This document shows, in pieces, positions 18,636-28,058 of a stretch of DNA of 55,110 nt. Positions within the stretch are counted from its first letter, which is position 1. Each line of letters starts with the position of its first letter. Both the position numbers and the translations under genes were made by a program. Source of the DNA: an uncultured Bacteroidota bacterium. GTDB lineage: Bacteria > Bacteroidota > Bacteroidia > UKL13-3. The stretch lies in NCBI GenBank assembly GCA_903901345.1, contig CAIUQQ010000330.1, positions 1 to 55,110 on the forward strand. Reading direction: 5' to 3'. The notes under the pieces were generated by a model. It was not told the origin of the DNA and did not search any database. It saw nothing but the letters and a program-made list of their open reading frames with translations.

Positions 18636-20540
18636 ATGGCAATAATTTCAGATAATAAAATAAACGCATACATCGACAAGCTGCTCAACTTCGTTGATGG
18701 CTTGCCTATGGGCGACAATGGCAAAGCATACATCAGAGCAAAATTATTAGTGGACTTTTTAGACACTTGGCAATTTGATGATGAAGCAAACAGCTTCACC
18801 CTTGAAGAATACCTTGCTAACCCCTCATATCCACGCTTTACAGATGTTCAAACCACCTATGGCATAAAGAACACCACACAAATTGAAAGGTGGTTAGAAG
18901 GCTTTAAAACAGCATTAAAAAAGGCAAGAGGAAAAGCATTAGAAAACCATTTGAAAGAGTTAGATAATTTGCACCCAGCCTTCAAAGCTGCAAGGCTTTC
19001 AAAAAGCCTGGCAGCCATTACCCGAGCAGAACTATTTGAGAAGCATAGTATCCAATCCATCAAAGACCCGGAATGGAACAACCAACTCAAAGAAATTTTA
19101 GGTACAGAAATTACCTTTTCAAAAGAGCAAGCCGACCTACTAACAAAAGCACCGAACCCCCACCAACAAACACCGGCAAGTGAGGATGAAATATTGATAG
19201 TAGAAGAACTTGAAAACCGTTTGGCAATTGAAGCTGTGGAGTATAAGCGAAAGGTTGATGAACTTTGGGAAACAAATAAATTTGACCCCACTTATTTCGA
19301 CAGCTTTATTTCTGGTCCTTTGCTTAACGAGTTTACCAAGTCCGTTTATGAAAGAATTAAGCCATTGAATAATCAGGTTATAAATCAGTACCTCAATTTA
19401 TCCCTGCAACAATTCAAAACCCATACACCACCCAAAAGACATAAAGCTTTTTTGCTTAACTATCATAATACTTATTGGTTCCCGAATGTGATGGAGTACA
19501 AAGAAAATGAGTATGATGCAAAATACGCCACCCACGTTTGGAAACATTACAGCAACCATTTTCATTTATTCAAAGAAGCATTTCAAAAAATTTATGATGA
19601 TTTTAAAACAGGGTTAGTAACAAATGCAGCACCATCAGCAACAACCAAAATCAAGGATGATAATTTCAATATTTTTATAAAGGCATTAGAATATAACTAC
19701 CCTCTGGAACATGCACCGTTAAGTTATTACTATCAATGGCGTGACAACCTTTCTTACCTCAAAAAAGAAGTGTTGAGCAACCTCATTCACTTAGAACAGG
19801 ATGCAAGAAAACCATACATCAACCGCCTAAAGTTTGAATTGAATGAAACATTGCAGCACTGCCATACAAGCCAAGAAGAATTAAATAACCTTTATACAAA
19901 ATACGAAACCAGTGAAGAAGAGTTGCTTCGCAATCGTTCTTACACCAATGCTTTGCACATTGCCATTAATGATGAACCACCAAAGTTTAAAGATACTTTT
20001 GAAGAAGGTTTTAACCCCGATACAGAGAACATTCAACACACCTTTTACAATTTCCATTATGGCAAAATAATTCTTTCAGCACTTGACTTTTTAAATGAAC
20101 AAGCCATTGAATATGGCTTTATTCAGAAAGAAGAAACACCTCCGCAACCCATCAAGAATAAGCCTTCGGCTTTATCTTTTCAATACATTAACCACAATAC
20201 AGGTTCGCAGAACCTTACCGACCTGATGAACTCATTAAAGCGTTCCGCTTTTATTCATCAAGACACATCACTTGCCAATTTCAGAAGTATATTTTCAGCA
20301 AAAGAAATTGAACAAAAAATCATCTGGACAGGCAACATTTCCGAATTGGTACACTTTATCAAAACCTTGCACAACACAGCCAAAAAGGTAGAAGATACCA
20401 AACAAAAGCAATGGGAAATAACAATAAACTGTTTTCAAATGGCTGATGGCACAGAATTAACCAGAGATAAATTAAGGCGTCAAAAGAATGATGATGTTGC
20501 TAAAGCTGCCATCATTGAAAAAGCGGTCAATATTCTCTGA
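18636..20540 (+). CDS. Uncharacterised element protein, 634 aa
   Basis: I do not recognise this protein. It begins MAIISDNKINAYIDKLLNFV, is mainly helical and charged, and has no signal peptide, membrane segment or known catalytic motif. A Lys-rich segment lies near 85-125, and the C-terminal part is rich in aromatic and acidic residues. It starts 23 bp after the integrase stop, so it is probably expressed with it. Position next to an integrase and before a replication protein suggests an element-maintenance role, which is only inference. A terminator follows. Confidence 0.75.
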   Translation: MAIISDNKINAYIDKLLNFVDGLPMGDNGKAYIRAKLLVDFLDTWQFDDEANSFTLEEYLANPSYPRFTDVQTTYGIKNTTQIERWLEGFKTALKKARGKALENHLKELDNLHPAFKAARLSKSLAAITRAELFEKHSIQSIKDPEWNNQLKEILGTEITFSKEQADLLTKAPNPHQQTPASEDEILIVEELENRLAIEAVEYKRKVDELWETNKFDPTYFDSFISGPLLNEFTKSVYERIKPLNNQVINQYLNLSLQQFKTHTPPKRHKAFLLNYHNTYWFPNVMEYKENEYDAKYATHVWKHYSNHFHLFKEAFQKIYDDFKTGLVTNAAPSATTKIKDDNFNIFIKALEYNYPLEHAPLSYYYQWRDNLSYLKKEVLSNLIHLEQDARKPYINRLKFELNETLQHCHTSQEELNNLYTKYETSEEELLRNRSYTNALHIAINDEPPKFKDTFEEGFNPDTENIQHTFYNFHYGKIILSALDFLNEQAIEYGFIQKEETPPQPIKNKPSALSFQYINHNTGSQNLTDLMNSLKRSAFIHQDTSLANFRSIFSAKEIEQKIIWTGNISELVHFIKTLHNTAKKVEDTKQKQWEITINCFQMADGTELTRDKLRRQKNDDVAKAAIIEKAVNIL

Positions 20541-20590
20541 TTTGCACTCTACACCTTACAAAAAGTTTTAAAAAACTTTCTGCATACATC

Positions 20591-20622
20591 AAACGCCAGG
20601 CTTAGCAGCTTGGCGTTTTTAT
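20591..20622 (+). terminator. Intrinsic terminator after the 634-aa gene
   Basis: AAACGCCAGGCT pairs with AGCTTGGCGTTT (one G-U) around a small loop, followed by TTTATT. It separates the integrase unit from the HTH/primase unit. Confidence 0.8.
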
Positions 20623-20740
20623 TGGCATACTCTACACTCTACACCTTACTCTAAACCCTTGTCTGCAAAGGTTTTCAGCCCCTCTTTACTGCACAAATTT
20701 GCTTCCGAAATCATTCATAAACATTAAAAAATAAAAAGAA

Positions 20741-21025
20741 ATGGAAGCAGTAATCCTCACAAAAGACCAGTATCAGGAATTAGTTGTGCGAATGGACGAA
20801 ATTAAGTCCGCACTAACCGAAAAACAGAAAGAACCTAAAGATGTATTTCTTGACAATCAAGATTTCCTTCAACTGATGAACATCAGTAAACGAACCGCAC
20901 AATCTTGGCGTGACGAAGGCATTATTTCATTCTCTCAGGTAGGTTCAAAAATCTACTACCGAATGAGTGATGTGCAAAAGCTATTGGATAGTAATTACAA
21001 CCAAGCATTCAAAAAAAGAAAATGA
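20741..21025 (+). CDS. Excisionase-like helix-turn-helix protein
   Basis: The 94-aa protein has a MerR/excisionase-type winged helix in residues 38-85 (DNQDFLQLMNISKRTAQSWR, then IISFSQVGSKIYYRMSDVQK). Small proteins like this are common beside integrases of Bacteroidota elements. They act as recombination directionality factors or as regulators of replication genes. The first 35 residues form a charged helix that may dimerise. It ends 25 bp before the primase-helicase gene, suggesting an operon. Confidence 0.8.
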   Translation: MEAVILTKDQYQELVVRMDEIKSALTEKQKEPKDVFLDNQDFLQLMNISKRTAQSWRDEGIISFSQVGSKIYYRMSDVQKLLDSNYNQAFKKRK

Positions 21026-21050
21026 GTATTAACCCTGTAAAGTTTAGAAA

Positions 21051-23105
21051 ATGTCCATCACAAAAGAAGCCATTTTGGATAAAATAACAAGCTATGATAT
21101 TTTAAACCATTATTTACAACCATACCACAACACAGGCAGATTAATAAGTGGTAAAAATATTAGCAACCCATTTATAGCACAAAAACAACAATCACCCAGT
21201 TTCAATATTTTTTGTGCATTGCCTCAACATGAGTGGAGATATAAAGATTTTGCCACAGGTGACGAAGGCAGTTGTTTTGATTGTGTAATGAAACTTTTTA
21301 ATGTTTCATTTCCCGAAGCATTGCAAATAATTAACCGTGACCATTGCCTTAACTTGGAAGCTACATTCAAAACAGTTCCACAACCAAAACAAGCACCACC
21401 GGAACAAACAAAGGCAAATTTTTCTGCAAAGAAAAGGCCATTCAGCGATGCTGAATTAACCTTTTGGAATAAGTACAATATTTCCATTGAAACCTTGCAA
21501 CGCTTCAATGTAGCAGCCTTAGAAGAATTTAGCAACATCAGTAAAGAAGGTAAACCATACACAGTTAAGAGCAGTTCCGAAAAATTCATTTTTGCTTATG
21601 ATAACGCCACTTGGTTAAAACTCTACAAACCGTTAGATGAAAAACAATACAAGTTTCAGTATTTAGGTAATAAAGAGCAGGGTTATATTTTTGGATGGAA
21701 GCAACTACCCGACAAAGGCGAAAAGCTATTTATTACAGGTGGTGAAAAAGATGTAATGAGTTTGGCTGCACAAGGTTTCAATGCTATTTCGCTTAACAGC
21801 GAAACCGCAACTTTAGAAAAGGCAATTGCTGATGAATTGAAACTTCGTTTCAATCACATCATTGTACTTTACGATAACGATGCAACAGGCTTGAAACAAT
21901 CAGAACTTTTAGCAATAACACATGGCTTTAATAAAATCACATTACCTACAATTCCGAATAACGGCAAAGACATTTCCGATTACTTCGCCTCAAGAGGCTC
22001 ATTATCGGCTTTTGATGAGTTGCTTTCAGCTTCGCTTCAAGCACCTCCACCCGAAGCACTAAACCCTGATAAGGTTGTGTTTAATGCAGTAGAATTAATG
22101 GCAATGGGAAACTTAGAACCTCAATACCTCATGTCTCCAATTTTGCCACAAAAAGGCACAGCAGTTTTAGCAGGGAAACCCGACACAGGTAAAAGCCAAT
22201 TTGCAAGGCAATTGTGTATTCAAGTTGCTTTAGGCTTAAAATCATTCATTGATTTTGACATTAATCCTATTCACAGCCGTTCTATTTATGTGGCTACTGA
22301 AGATAATTTAGAAAACACACGTTACTTAATGAGCAGGCAGATGAATGGCTTAAATCAAGGTCCAAAAGACAACCTGCGGTTCATCTTTGCCGATACTATG
22401 GAGCAAGAAGAAATACTGAAAGAATTGGACAACCAACTAACAATAGCAGCAGCCGATTTAGTGGTGGTAGATAGTTTTGGCGATATTTTCAAAGGAGGCG
22501 ACAGCAATAACAATATGGCAATGAGGAACACAGTAAAGACCTTTGATAAAATTGCCAAAAAACACAACTGCCTTATCTTGTTTGTTCACCACATCAACAA
22601 AGGAGCATACCGCCAAGCACCAGGACAAGAGCATATACAGGGTGGTGCAGGGCTAATGCAAAAGGTAAGATTAGGTATTCAGCTTTCTGAAGGTGACAAC
22701 AATACAAGATATTTCACAGTGGTAAAGGGCAACTATTGCCCAAAAGAATACAAGCAAAATTCTATCGTTTTAGATTTTTCAGAAGAAACATTTTTGTTTT
22801 CAAATACTGGTAAATTAATCCCCACATCAGAATTAGGAACACAGCCCAATGAAGATAAAAAGGAAGAAAAGTACAATGAGTTAGAAAATATTGCTCAGGA
22901 GATATTCGGTAACAAGTTAGTGACATACAGCAATTTTGTGAAGCATTTCTGTGAAATAACAGGCAAAAGCATCCCAACTGCAAAAAGAGCACACACAAAC
23001 CTTAAAAAGTTAGAAATTATTGTTGAAGCAAACGGCAGCTACAGATTAGTAAACCCAAGCAGCGACACATTCTCAGAAGATGAAGAAGATGAAAATTCAT
23101 TTTAG
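21051..23105 (+). CDS. Primase-helicase replication protein (CHC2 / Toprim / RepA-like ATPase)
   Basis: The 684-aa protein has three modules. Residues about 35-100 form a CHC2-like zinc site (Cys55, His60, Cys75, Cys78). Residues about 205-315 are a Toprim domain with Glu232 (ITGGEKD) and Asp275/Asp277 (LYDNDATG), the metal-binding residues of primase synthesis. Residues about 345-600 are a RecA/RepA-like ATPase with Walker A GKPDTGKS (375-382) and Walker B LVVVDSFGD (Asp474), plus FVHHINKGA. A short winged-helix-like tail and an acidic end follow. It should prime and unwind DNA for replication of the excised element. No relaxase accompanies it. Confidence 0.88.
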   Translation: MSITKEAILDKITSYDILNHYLQPYHNTGRLISGKNISNPFIAQKQQSPSFNIFCALPQHEWRYKDFATGDEGSCFDCVMKLFNVSFPEALQIINRDHCLNLEATFKTVPQPKQAPPEQTKANFSAKKRPFSDAELTFWNKYNISIETLQRFNVAALEEFSNISKEGKPYTVKSSSEKFIFAYDNATWLKLYKPLDEKQYKFQYLGNKEQGYIFGWKQLPDKGEKLFITGGEKDVMSLAAQGFNAISLNSETATLEKAIADELKLRFNHIIVLYDNDATGLKQSELLAITHGFNKITLPTIPNNGKDISDYFASRGSLSAFDELLSASLQAPPPEALNPDKVVFNAVELMAMGNLEPQYLMSPILPQKGTAVLAGKPDTGKSQFARQLCIQVALGLKSFIDFDINPIHSRSIYVATEDNLENTRYLMSRQMNGLNQGPKDNLRFIFADTMEQEEILKELDNQLTIAAADLVVVDSFGDIFKGGDSNNNMAMRNTVKTFDKIAKKHNCLILFVHHINKGAYRQAPGQEHIQGGAGLMQKVRLGIQLSEGDNNTRYFTVVKGNYCPKEYKQNSIVLDFSEETFLFSNTGKLIPTSELGTQPNEDKKEEKYNELENIAQEIFGNKLVTYSNFVKHFCEITGKSIPTAKRAHTNLKKLEIIVEANGSYRLVNPSSDTFSEDEEDENSF

Positions 23106-23110
23106 TATCA

Positions 23111-23163
23111 GGTATCATCGGTATCATTTGGCTTAGGGTTTTGAGACTATGATACTTGATACC
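23111..23163. promoter_or_regulatory. Inverted-repeat operator of GGTATCA boxes
   Basis: GGTATCATCGGTATCAT (23111-23127) is the imperfect inverse of ATGATACTTGATACC (23149-23163). The right arm overlaps the -33 element of the next promoter, the expected place for a repressor or iteron-binding site. Confidence 0.55.
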
Positions 23164-23184
23164 AGAACAAAATTTGTACCTTTG
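23156..23184 (+). promoter_or_regulatory. Promoter of the 121-aa / 400-aa gene pair
   Basis: TTG (23156-23158), 18-bp spacer, TACCTTTG (23177-23184). The predicted start near 23191 lies 17 nt before the ATG at 23208. Confidence 0.55.
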
Positions 23185-23207
23185 CCATAAATATTTTAAA
23201 AGAAAGA

Positions 23208-23573
23208 ATGTTTAAAAGTGCTCTGCCAGCTAACTGCCCTCCATCAGAAGTAGAAGAACAAGAAAAGGTTCTCTACAGATTGGTTGTGCTTGGTGACCCG
23301 GTAGAAAGTTTTAAAAATCATGTAGAATTATTCCCTGAGAATAAAGATTATCTAAAACAATGCAGGACACATGGTATTTCATTTTTTGATAACCTAAAGC
23401 CATTTGAGGACCTGCTTTCAAAAGAAAATAACACAGGAAAGGCAATTGCAAAAGTTGAAATCAAAAAAAACCACGGAGTATTAACAAAAAAACGTTCTCC
23501 TAAAGGGCATTACACTTTATGGGCTTATGACCATTTCGACCCTGCAACAGTAAATATGGAAATAGTAAAATAA
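23208..23573 (+). CDS. Uncharacterised 121-aa protein, first gene of a coupled pair
   Basis: Not recognised. It is a small soluble protein with an acidic N-terminal half (PPSEVEEQEKVLYRLVVLGD) and a basic stretch near residue 85-100 (VEIKKNHGVLTKKRSPKGH). No signal peptide, zinc site or catalytic motif is visible. Its TAA overlaps the next ATG (TAATG), so translation of the two is coupled. It has its own promoter with an inverted repeat over the -33 box, so the pair is separately regulated. A toxin-antitoxin or accessory defence pair is possible but unproven. Confidence 0.7.
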   Translation: MFKSALPANCPPSEVEEQEKVLYRLVVLGDPVESFKNHVELFPENKDYLKQCRTHGISFFDNLKPFEDLLSKENNTGKAIAKVEIKKNHGVLTKKRSPKGHYTLWAYDHFDPATVNMEIVK

Positions 23574-24775
23574 TGATTGACTTTAAGCAATATACAACCA
23601 ATGTACCGTCTTCCCTTTTAAATGGGCTTAGACCGTATTTGCTTATAGAGTTTTATGATTACCCATATTTAACTGTTGATACTAACAATACAGGAACACT
23701 TTATTTAAACTATTATTTGTCGGGCAAAGGCGAAGTTTTCAATCATTTATTAATTGAAATAAGTGCTGAAAGATTGAAAATGCTACTTGCGGGAGATTAC
23801 TCACTTAAACAAGTGTTTGATAGTCCCGAAACGGATGTAATATACCATGCTCAGTTCAATAGGGCTGGTTTAATAGTTGAGTTAGGAATAGTTGAGCTTT
23901 CATTATTTAATGAACTTAATCCTATCCTTGCTGACCATGAAATTGATTATGAATATCAGCCTGAAACTGAAACTGTTGATTTGCAATTAAAATCTGTTCA
24001 AAGGGGGCGGATTTTAGTAGATGTTTATTTACAGGCAAACTCTCTTAAATCTAGTTTAAAATATTGGGCAATTAAAAGTTTTCTTATTCCATTTTCGGAA
24101 TTAGTAAGGACATCACTATTAGATAATTCTTCTCAATACACCAGCCATAATTTAGATAAAAATATAAACTTTGGCATTAATAAATTAGCAATAAATTCAC
24201 TTGCTACAACACTTGAATTAAATTACAATTCTGACCTTTTTGGTAAGTCAAATGAATTAGAAAATATTACTAATCTCTTTTTAGTACTTAATGCAAAAGA
24301 TGAAGAAACATTGATAAAAAGCTTTGATAATTTTTCTCATAAAAAAATAATATCTGAGTACATTAAAGTACTGAATGTTATTATTAAAAATGATGCAACA
24401 CTAAACACAAAAATAGCAGCACCAAACAATTATTTTTCAGAGACATTTATTTCAAAAAAAGAGGCACAGGCGTTAAAAAAAATAATCAACGAAAAGATAC
24501 CAAACGTTGAGGACACAGAAGAAATACAAGGTTATTTGCTTGAATTGAGTTTTGATAAAAGCAGTCCAACTTTTTCAATGTCAGCTTCATTAGAAGATTT
24601 AAAATACAAAGGTCATATTGACGAAACACTTATTAAGCGAATAAATCAAATTGAATTTACCTTCCTTACTAAGGAGTATAATTTCACCATTCATACATTG
24701 TATGTGCCGGAAACTTCTAAATCACCGGAAAAGATTACACGAACGCTAATTGATATTACTGAAATAGCAGAATAA
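23573..24775 (+). CDS. Uncharacterised 400-aa protein, second gene of a coupled pair
   Basis: Not firmly recognised. The N-terminal 90 residues (LLIEFYDYPYLTVDTNNTGT, then KMLLAGDYSLKQVF) recall DUF6575-type proteins, with low certainty. The rest is mixed alpha/beta with no visible nucleotide-binding or nuclease motif, no signal peptide and no membrane helix. It is translationally coupled to the 121-aa gene upstream and ends 75 bp before the defence-operon regulator. The spacing and a new promoter downstream suggest it is a separate unit. Confidence 0.72.
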   Translation: MIDFKQYTTNVPSSLLNGLRPYLLIEFYDYPYLTVDTNNTGTLYLNYYLSGKGEVFNHLLIEISAERLKMLLAGDYSLKQVFDSPETDVIYHAQFNRAGLIVELGIVELSLFNELNPILADHEIDYEYQPETETVDLQLKSVQRGRILVDVYLQANSLKSSLKYWAIKSFLIPFSELVRTSLLDNSSQYTSHNLDKNINFGINKLAINSLATTLELNYNSDLFGKSNELENITNLFLVLNAKDEETLIKSFDNFSHKKIISEYIKVLNVIIKNDATLNTKIAAPNNYFSETFISKKEAQALKKIINEKIPNVEDTEEIQGYLLELSFDKSSPTFSMSASLEDLKYKGHIDETLIKRINQIEFTFLTKEYNFTIHTLYVPETSKSPEKITRTLIDITEIAE

Positions 24776-24794
24776 CAATTTCCCCTTTATCAAA

Positions 24795-24836
24795 TTGCAC
24801 TTTTTTGCTTTTATTTGACTACTTTTGACAAGTCAA
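24795..24836 (+). promoter_or_regulatory. Promoter and putative operator of the defence operon
   Basis: TTG (24795-24797), 22-bp spacer, TACTTTTG (24820-24827). TTGAC-AA-GTCAA (24825-24836), a palindrome, overlaps the -7 box and start region. This is where a controller (C) protein would bind to autoregulate. The layout supports ATG 24851 as the start of the regulator. Confidence 0.5.
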
Positions 24837-24850
24837 AATTAGTTGAATAC

Positions 24851-25135
24851 ATGAGCTTTGGTGAAACCATACGTAAACAAAGAGAGAGCAAGAAATTACT
24901 ACTTCGGCAAGCTGCTGCCTTTCTTGAAGTAGATACCGCCTTTGTAAGTAAACTCGAAAGAGGTGAACGCAATGCAAGCCGTGAACAGGTAATTAAATTA
25001 GCAGAGTTTCTTGATACACCTGCTGAACCTCTCATTACTATTTGGCTTGCAGATAAAATATCAGATACTATAAACGACAGCAAGGAGGGTGAAGAAGCCT
25101 TGAAACTTGTACTTAAAACCTATAAGAAAAAATGA
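24851..25135 (+). CDS. XRE-family regulator, controller-like, of the defence operon
   Basis: The 94-aa protein (MSFGETIRKQRESK) is a compact XRE helix-turn-helix. The recognition region is LLRQAAAFLEVDTAFVSKLE followed by RGERNASREQVIKLAEFL. A 35-residue helical tail (SDTINDSKEGEEALKLVLKT) may dimerise. Such proteins upstream of restriction genes delay or limit restriction expression. Its stop overlaps the SNF2 gene start by 4 bp (ATGA). A TTG at 24815 would add 12 residues but lies upstream of the predicted transcript start. A palindrome next to the promoter is a likely binding site. Confidence 0.82.
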   Translation: MSFGETIRKQRESKKLLLRQAAAFLEVDTAFVSKLERGERNASREQVIKLAEFLDTPAEPLITIWLADKISDTINDSKEGEEALKLVLKTYKKK

Positions 25136-28056
25136 GCTTAACCCCATACCACGCCAAATATTTTGCTTATGAATTAACCAAACGCTATGCTGCAAACAGT
25201 TTGCAGAAGTTCACCGCTTCGCTTGCCGATGCACAGGTTGATTTAAACCCCCATCAGGTAGATGCTGCATTGTTTGCTTTTCATTCGCCATTGTCAAAAG
25301 GGGCATTATTGGCAGATGAAGTAGGATTGGGTAAAACCATTGAAGCAGGAATTGTTATTTCTCAAAAATGGGCTGAACGCAAACGCAAAATTTTAATTAT
25401 AGCACCTGCCAACCTCCGAAAGCAGTGGAACCAGGAAATTGCAGATAAATTCTTTTTACCATCCGTAATTCTCGAAGCAAAGTCATTCAATCAAGAAATT
25501 GCCAAAGCCAATTTCAATCCTTTCAATCAAACCGATAACATTGTTATTTGCTCATACCAGTTCATAAAGAGCAAAGCCATTTATGTTACAAAAGTAGATT
25601 GGGACTTAGTGGTAATTGATGAAGCACACCGTTTGCGGAATGTTTACAAAACCACCAATAAAATTGCTAAAGCAATTAAAGAAGCTGTTGCCCATGCTCC
25701 AAAGATTTTGCTAACGGCTACGCCATTGCAAAACTCTTTGTTGGAGTTATACGGCTTAGTGAGCATCATTGATGAATATGCTTTTGGAGATTTAAAAAGT
25801 TTCAAAACACAATACACCAGAATTACAGAAAATACCAGCTTTGACGACCTCAAACGCAGGTTAGAACCTATTTGCAAAAGAACATTAAGAAGACAAGTTT
25901 TAGAATACATCAACTACACAAATAGATCCTGCATATTGCAGGAATTTACCCCTCGTGATGACGAAAAGCAGTTGTATGATTTAGTTTCCGATTACTTACA
26001 AAGACCCAATTTGTATGCCTTACCTCCCGGACAGCGTACTTTAATGACTTTGATACTTCGCAAGTTGTTGGCTTCATCTACTTATGCTATTTCAGGCACA
26101 TTGCAAGGCTTGGCAGATAAATTGGAAGCAACCATTGAACGACAAAGCGGACTGCCTGTAAACGTAGATGAAATATTTACCACCAATTACGAAACTTTTG
26201 AAGAACAACAAGACGAGTGGCTTGATGATGATGAAGATAGTGACAGCACAAACGGTAAGGAAGAAAAGGTTTACACACCAGATGAAATAGCTGAAATACG
26301 CCAAGAAATTGATGCTTTAAATGAGTTTAAAAAATTAGCCCAATCCATCAAGGTAAATTCAAAAGGAGAAGTTTTATTTACGGCATTAACCAAAGGTTTT
26401 GAAAAGCTACAAGAACTTGGTGCAAACAAAAAAGCCATCATTTTTACAGAGAGTACCCGAACACAGGAATACCTTAAAAACATTTTAGAAGCAAGAGGTT
26501 ACAAAGATGAAATTGTGTTGTTCAATGGAAGCAACAACGACCCCAAAAGCGGACAAATTTATACAGCTTGGCTTAAAACACACGAAGGCACAGATAGAAT
26601 TACAGGTTCAAGAACGGCTGATAAAAGGGCTGCATTAGTTGATTACTTCCGTGATACTGCAACCATTATGATTGCCACCGAAGCAGCAGCAGAAGGCATC
26701 AATTTACAGTTCTGTTCATTGGTAGTAAACTATGACTTGCCCTGGAACCCACAACGTATTGAACAGCGAATTGGCCGTTGCCATCGTTATGGACAAAAGT
26801 TTGATGTGGTAGTAGTCAATTTCCTAAACAATACCAATGCAGCCGACCAAAGAGTGTATCAATTGTTAGATGAAAAATTCCAATTGTTTAATGGTGTATT
26901 TGGTGCAAGTGATGAAGTATTAGGAGCAATTGAAAGCGGTGTTGATTTTGAAAAACGAATTGTAAAAATCTACCAAACTTGCAGAACAACCGAAGCCATC
27001 CAGTTAGCTTTTGACTTTTTACAGAAGGAAATGGAACCCGAAATTGAACAGGGCATTGACCTTACACGTAAAAAACTATTGGAAAACTTTGATGAAGAAG
27101 TACACGAAAAACTGAAAATCAATTTACAACAAAGCACCGATTACCTTACCAAATTTGAGAATTGGTTGTGGCAGCTTACCAAATATTTTTTAGAACCTTA
27201 TGCCACATTCAACCATTCCGAAAACAGCTTCTTCCTCAATAAAAATCCATTTGCAGGTGAGGCAATTCATAAAGGACCATACAGAGTAGGCAAAAAGCAT
27301 ATTGGTGAAGCACACGAAACCGTTGAAGTAAATCAAAACGAAAACCTTTACCGTATTGGGCATCCATTGGCACAAAAGGTAATTAGCAATTGTAAAGAAG
27401 AAAAATTAGATATACAGGAATTGCAGTTTGATTATTCCATCAGCGATAAAAAAATATTCATTCTCGAAAACTTGGTAGGTAAGCAAGGTTGGTTACAAGC
27501 CAAAGAAATTACTATCTCCAGTTTTGAAAACGAAGACCATATTTTGTTTGCCGCTTTTGATGATGAAGGTAATACTCTTGAACCCGACCAATGCCAACGG
27601 TTGTTTTCACTTCCTGCTAAAGCAGTAAAGACAACGCTTTCATTCAGCGATGCTGAAAAGACAAAGTGTAAAGAAATATACCACACACATCAATTGGGTA
27701 TCATTGAAGAAAACCGCAAACGCAACCACAACTTTTTTGATGAAGAAGTAGATAAGTTAGAAAAGTGGAGTGAAGATGTACGTAACAGCATCAAGTATGA
27801 AATAAAGGAATTGGATAAGGAAATTAAAACTAAAAAAACAGAAGCCCGAAAGTTGCTCAACTTAGAGCAGAAAGTAAAGGAACAACGGATTATAAAAGAC
27901 TTGGAAAAGAAATTAGCAGAAAAGCGATACAACCAATATCAGAACGAAGATGATATTGAAAACCGAAAAGATAAATTGTTGGATGAAGTAGAACAGCGAT
28001 TGAAACAACAAACAACAGAATTGGATTTATTCACCATAAGATTTAAAGTAATTTAA
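25132..28056 (+). CDS. SNF2-family helicase/translocase
   Basis: The 974-aa superfamily 2 protein has motif I DEVGLGKT (62-69), motif II DEAH (163-166) in LVVIDEAHRLRN, and motif III LLTATPLQNS. In the second lobe it has AAAEGINLQFCSLVVNYDLP and motif VI QRIGRCHRYGQ near 545. A Asp/Glu-rich linker sits between the lobes (about 355-385). The last 120 residues are a long charged coiled coil. The closest functional analogues are RapA-like and DISARM DrmD-like double-strand DNA translocases. No DISARM drmA or drmB partner is present. It probably tracks along DNA as part of the restriction complex encoded downstream. The next gene starts 2 bp after its stop. Confidence 0.92.
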   Translation: MSLTPYHAKYFAYELTKRYAANSLQKFTASLADAQVDLNPHQVDAALFAFHSPLSKGALLADEVGLGKTIEAGIVISQKWAERKRKILIIAPANLRKQWNQEIADKFFLPSVILEAKSFNQEIAKANFNPFNQTDNIVICSYQFIKSKAIYVTKVDWDLVVIDEAHRLRNVYKTTNKIAKAIKEAVAHAPKILLTATPLQNSLLELYGLVSIIDEYAFGDLKSFKTQYTRITENTSFDDLKRRLEPICKRTLRRQVLEYINYTNRSCILQEFTPRDDEKQLYDLVSDYLQRPNLYALPPGQRTLMTLILRKLLASSTYAISGTLQGLADKLEATIERQSGLPVNVDEIFTTNYETFEEQQDEWLDDDEDSDSTNGKEEKVYTPDEIAEIRQEIDALNEFKKLAQSIKVNSKGEVLFTALTKGFEKLQELGANKKAIIFTESTRTQEYLKNILEARGYKDEIVLFNGSNNDPKSGQIYTAWLKTHEGTDRITGSRTADKRAALVDYFRDTATIMIATEAAAEGINLQFCSLVVNYDLPWNPQRIEQRIGRCHRYGQKFDVVVVNFLNNTNAADQRVYQLLDEKFQLFNGVFGASDEVLGAIESGVDFEKRIVKIYQTCRTTEAIQLAFDFLQKEMEPEIEQGIDLTRKKLLENFDEEVHEKLKINLQQSTDYLTKFENWLWQLTKYFLEPYATFNHSENSFFLNKNPFAGEAIHKGPYRVGKKHIGEAHETVEVNQNENLYRIGHPLAQKVISNCKEEKLDIQELQFDYSISDKKIFILENLVGKQGWLQAKEITISSFENEDHILFAAFDDEGNTLEPDQCQRLFSLPAKAVKTTLSFSDAEKTKCKEIYHTHQLGIIEENRKRNHNFFDEEVDKLEKWSEDVRNSIKYEIKELDKEIKTKKTEARKLLNLEQKVKEQRIIKDLEKKLAEKRYNQYQNEDDIENRKDKLLDEVEQRLKQQTTELDLFTIRFKVI

Positions 28057-28058
28057 CT

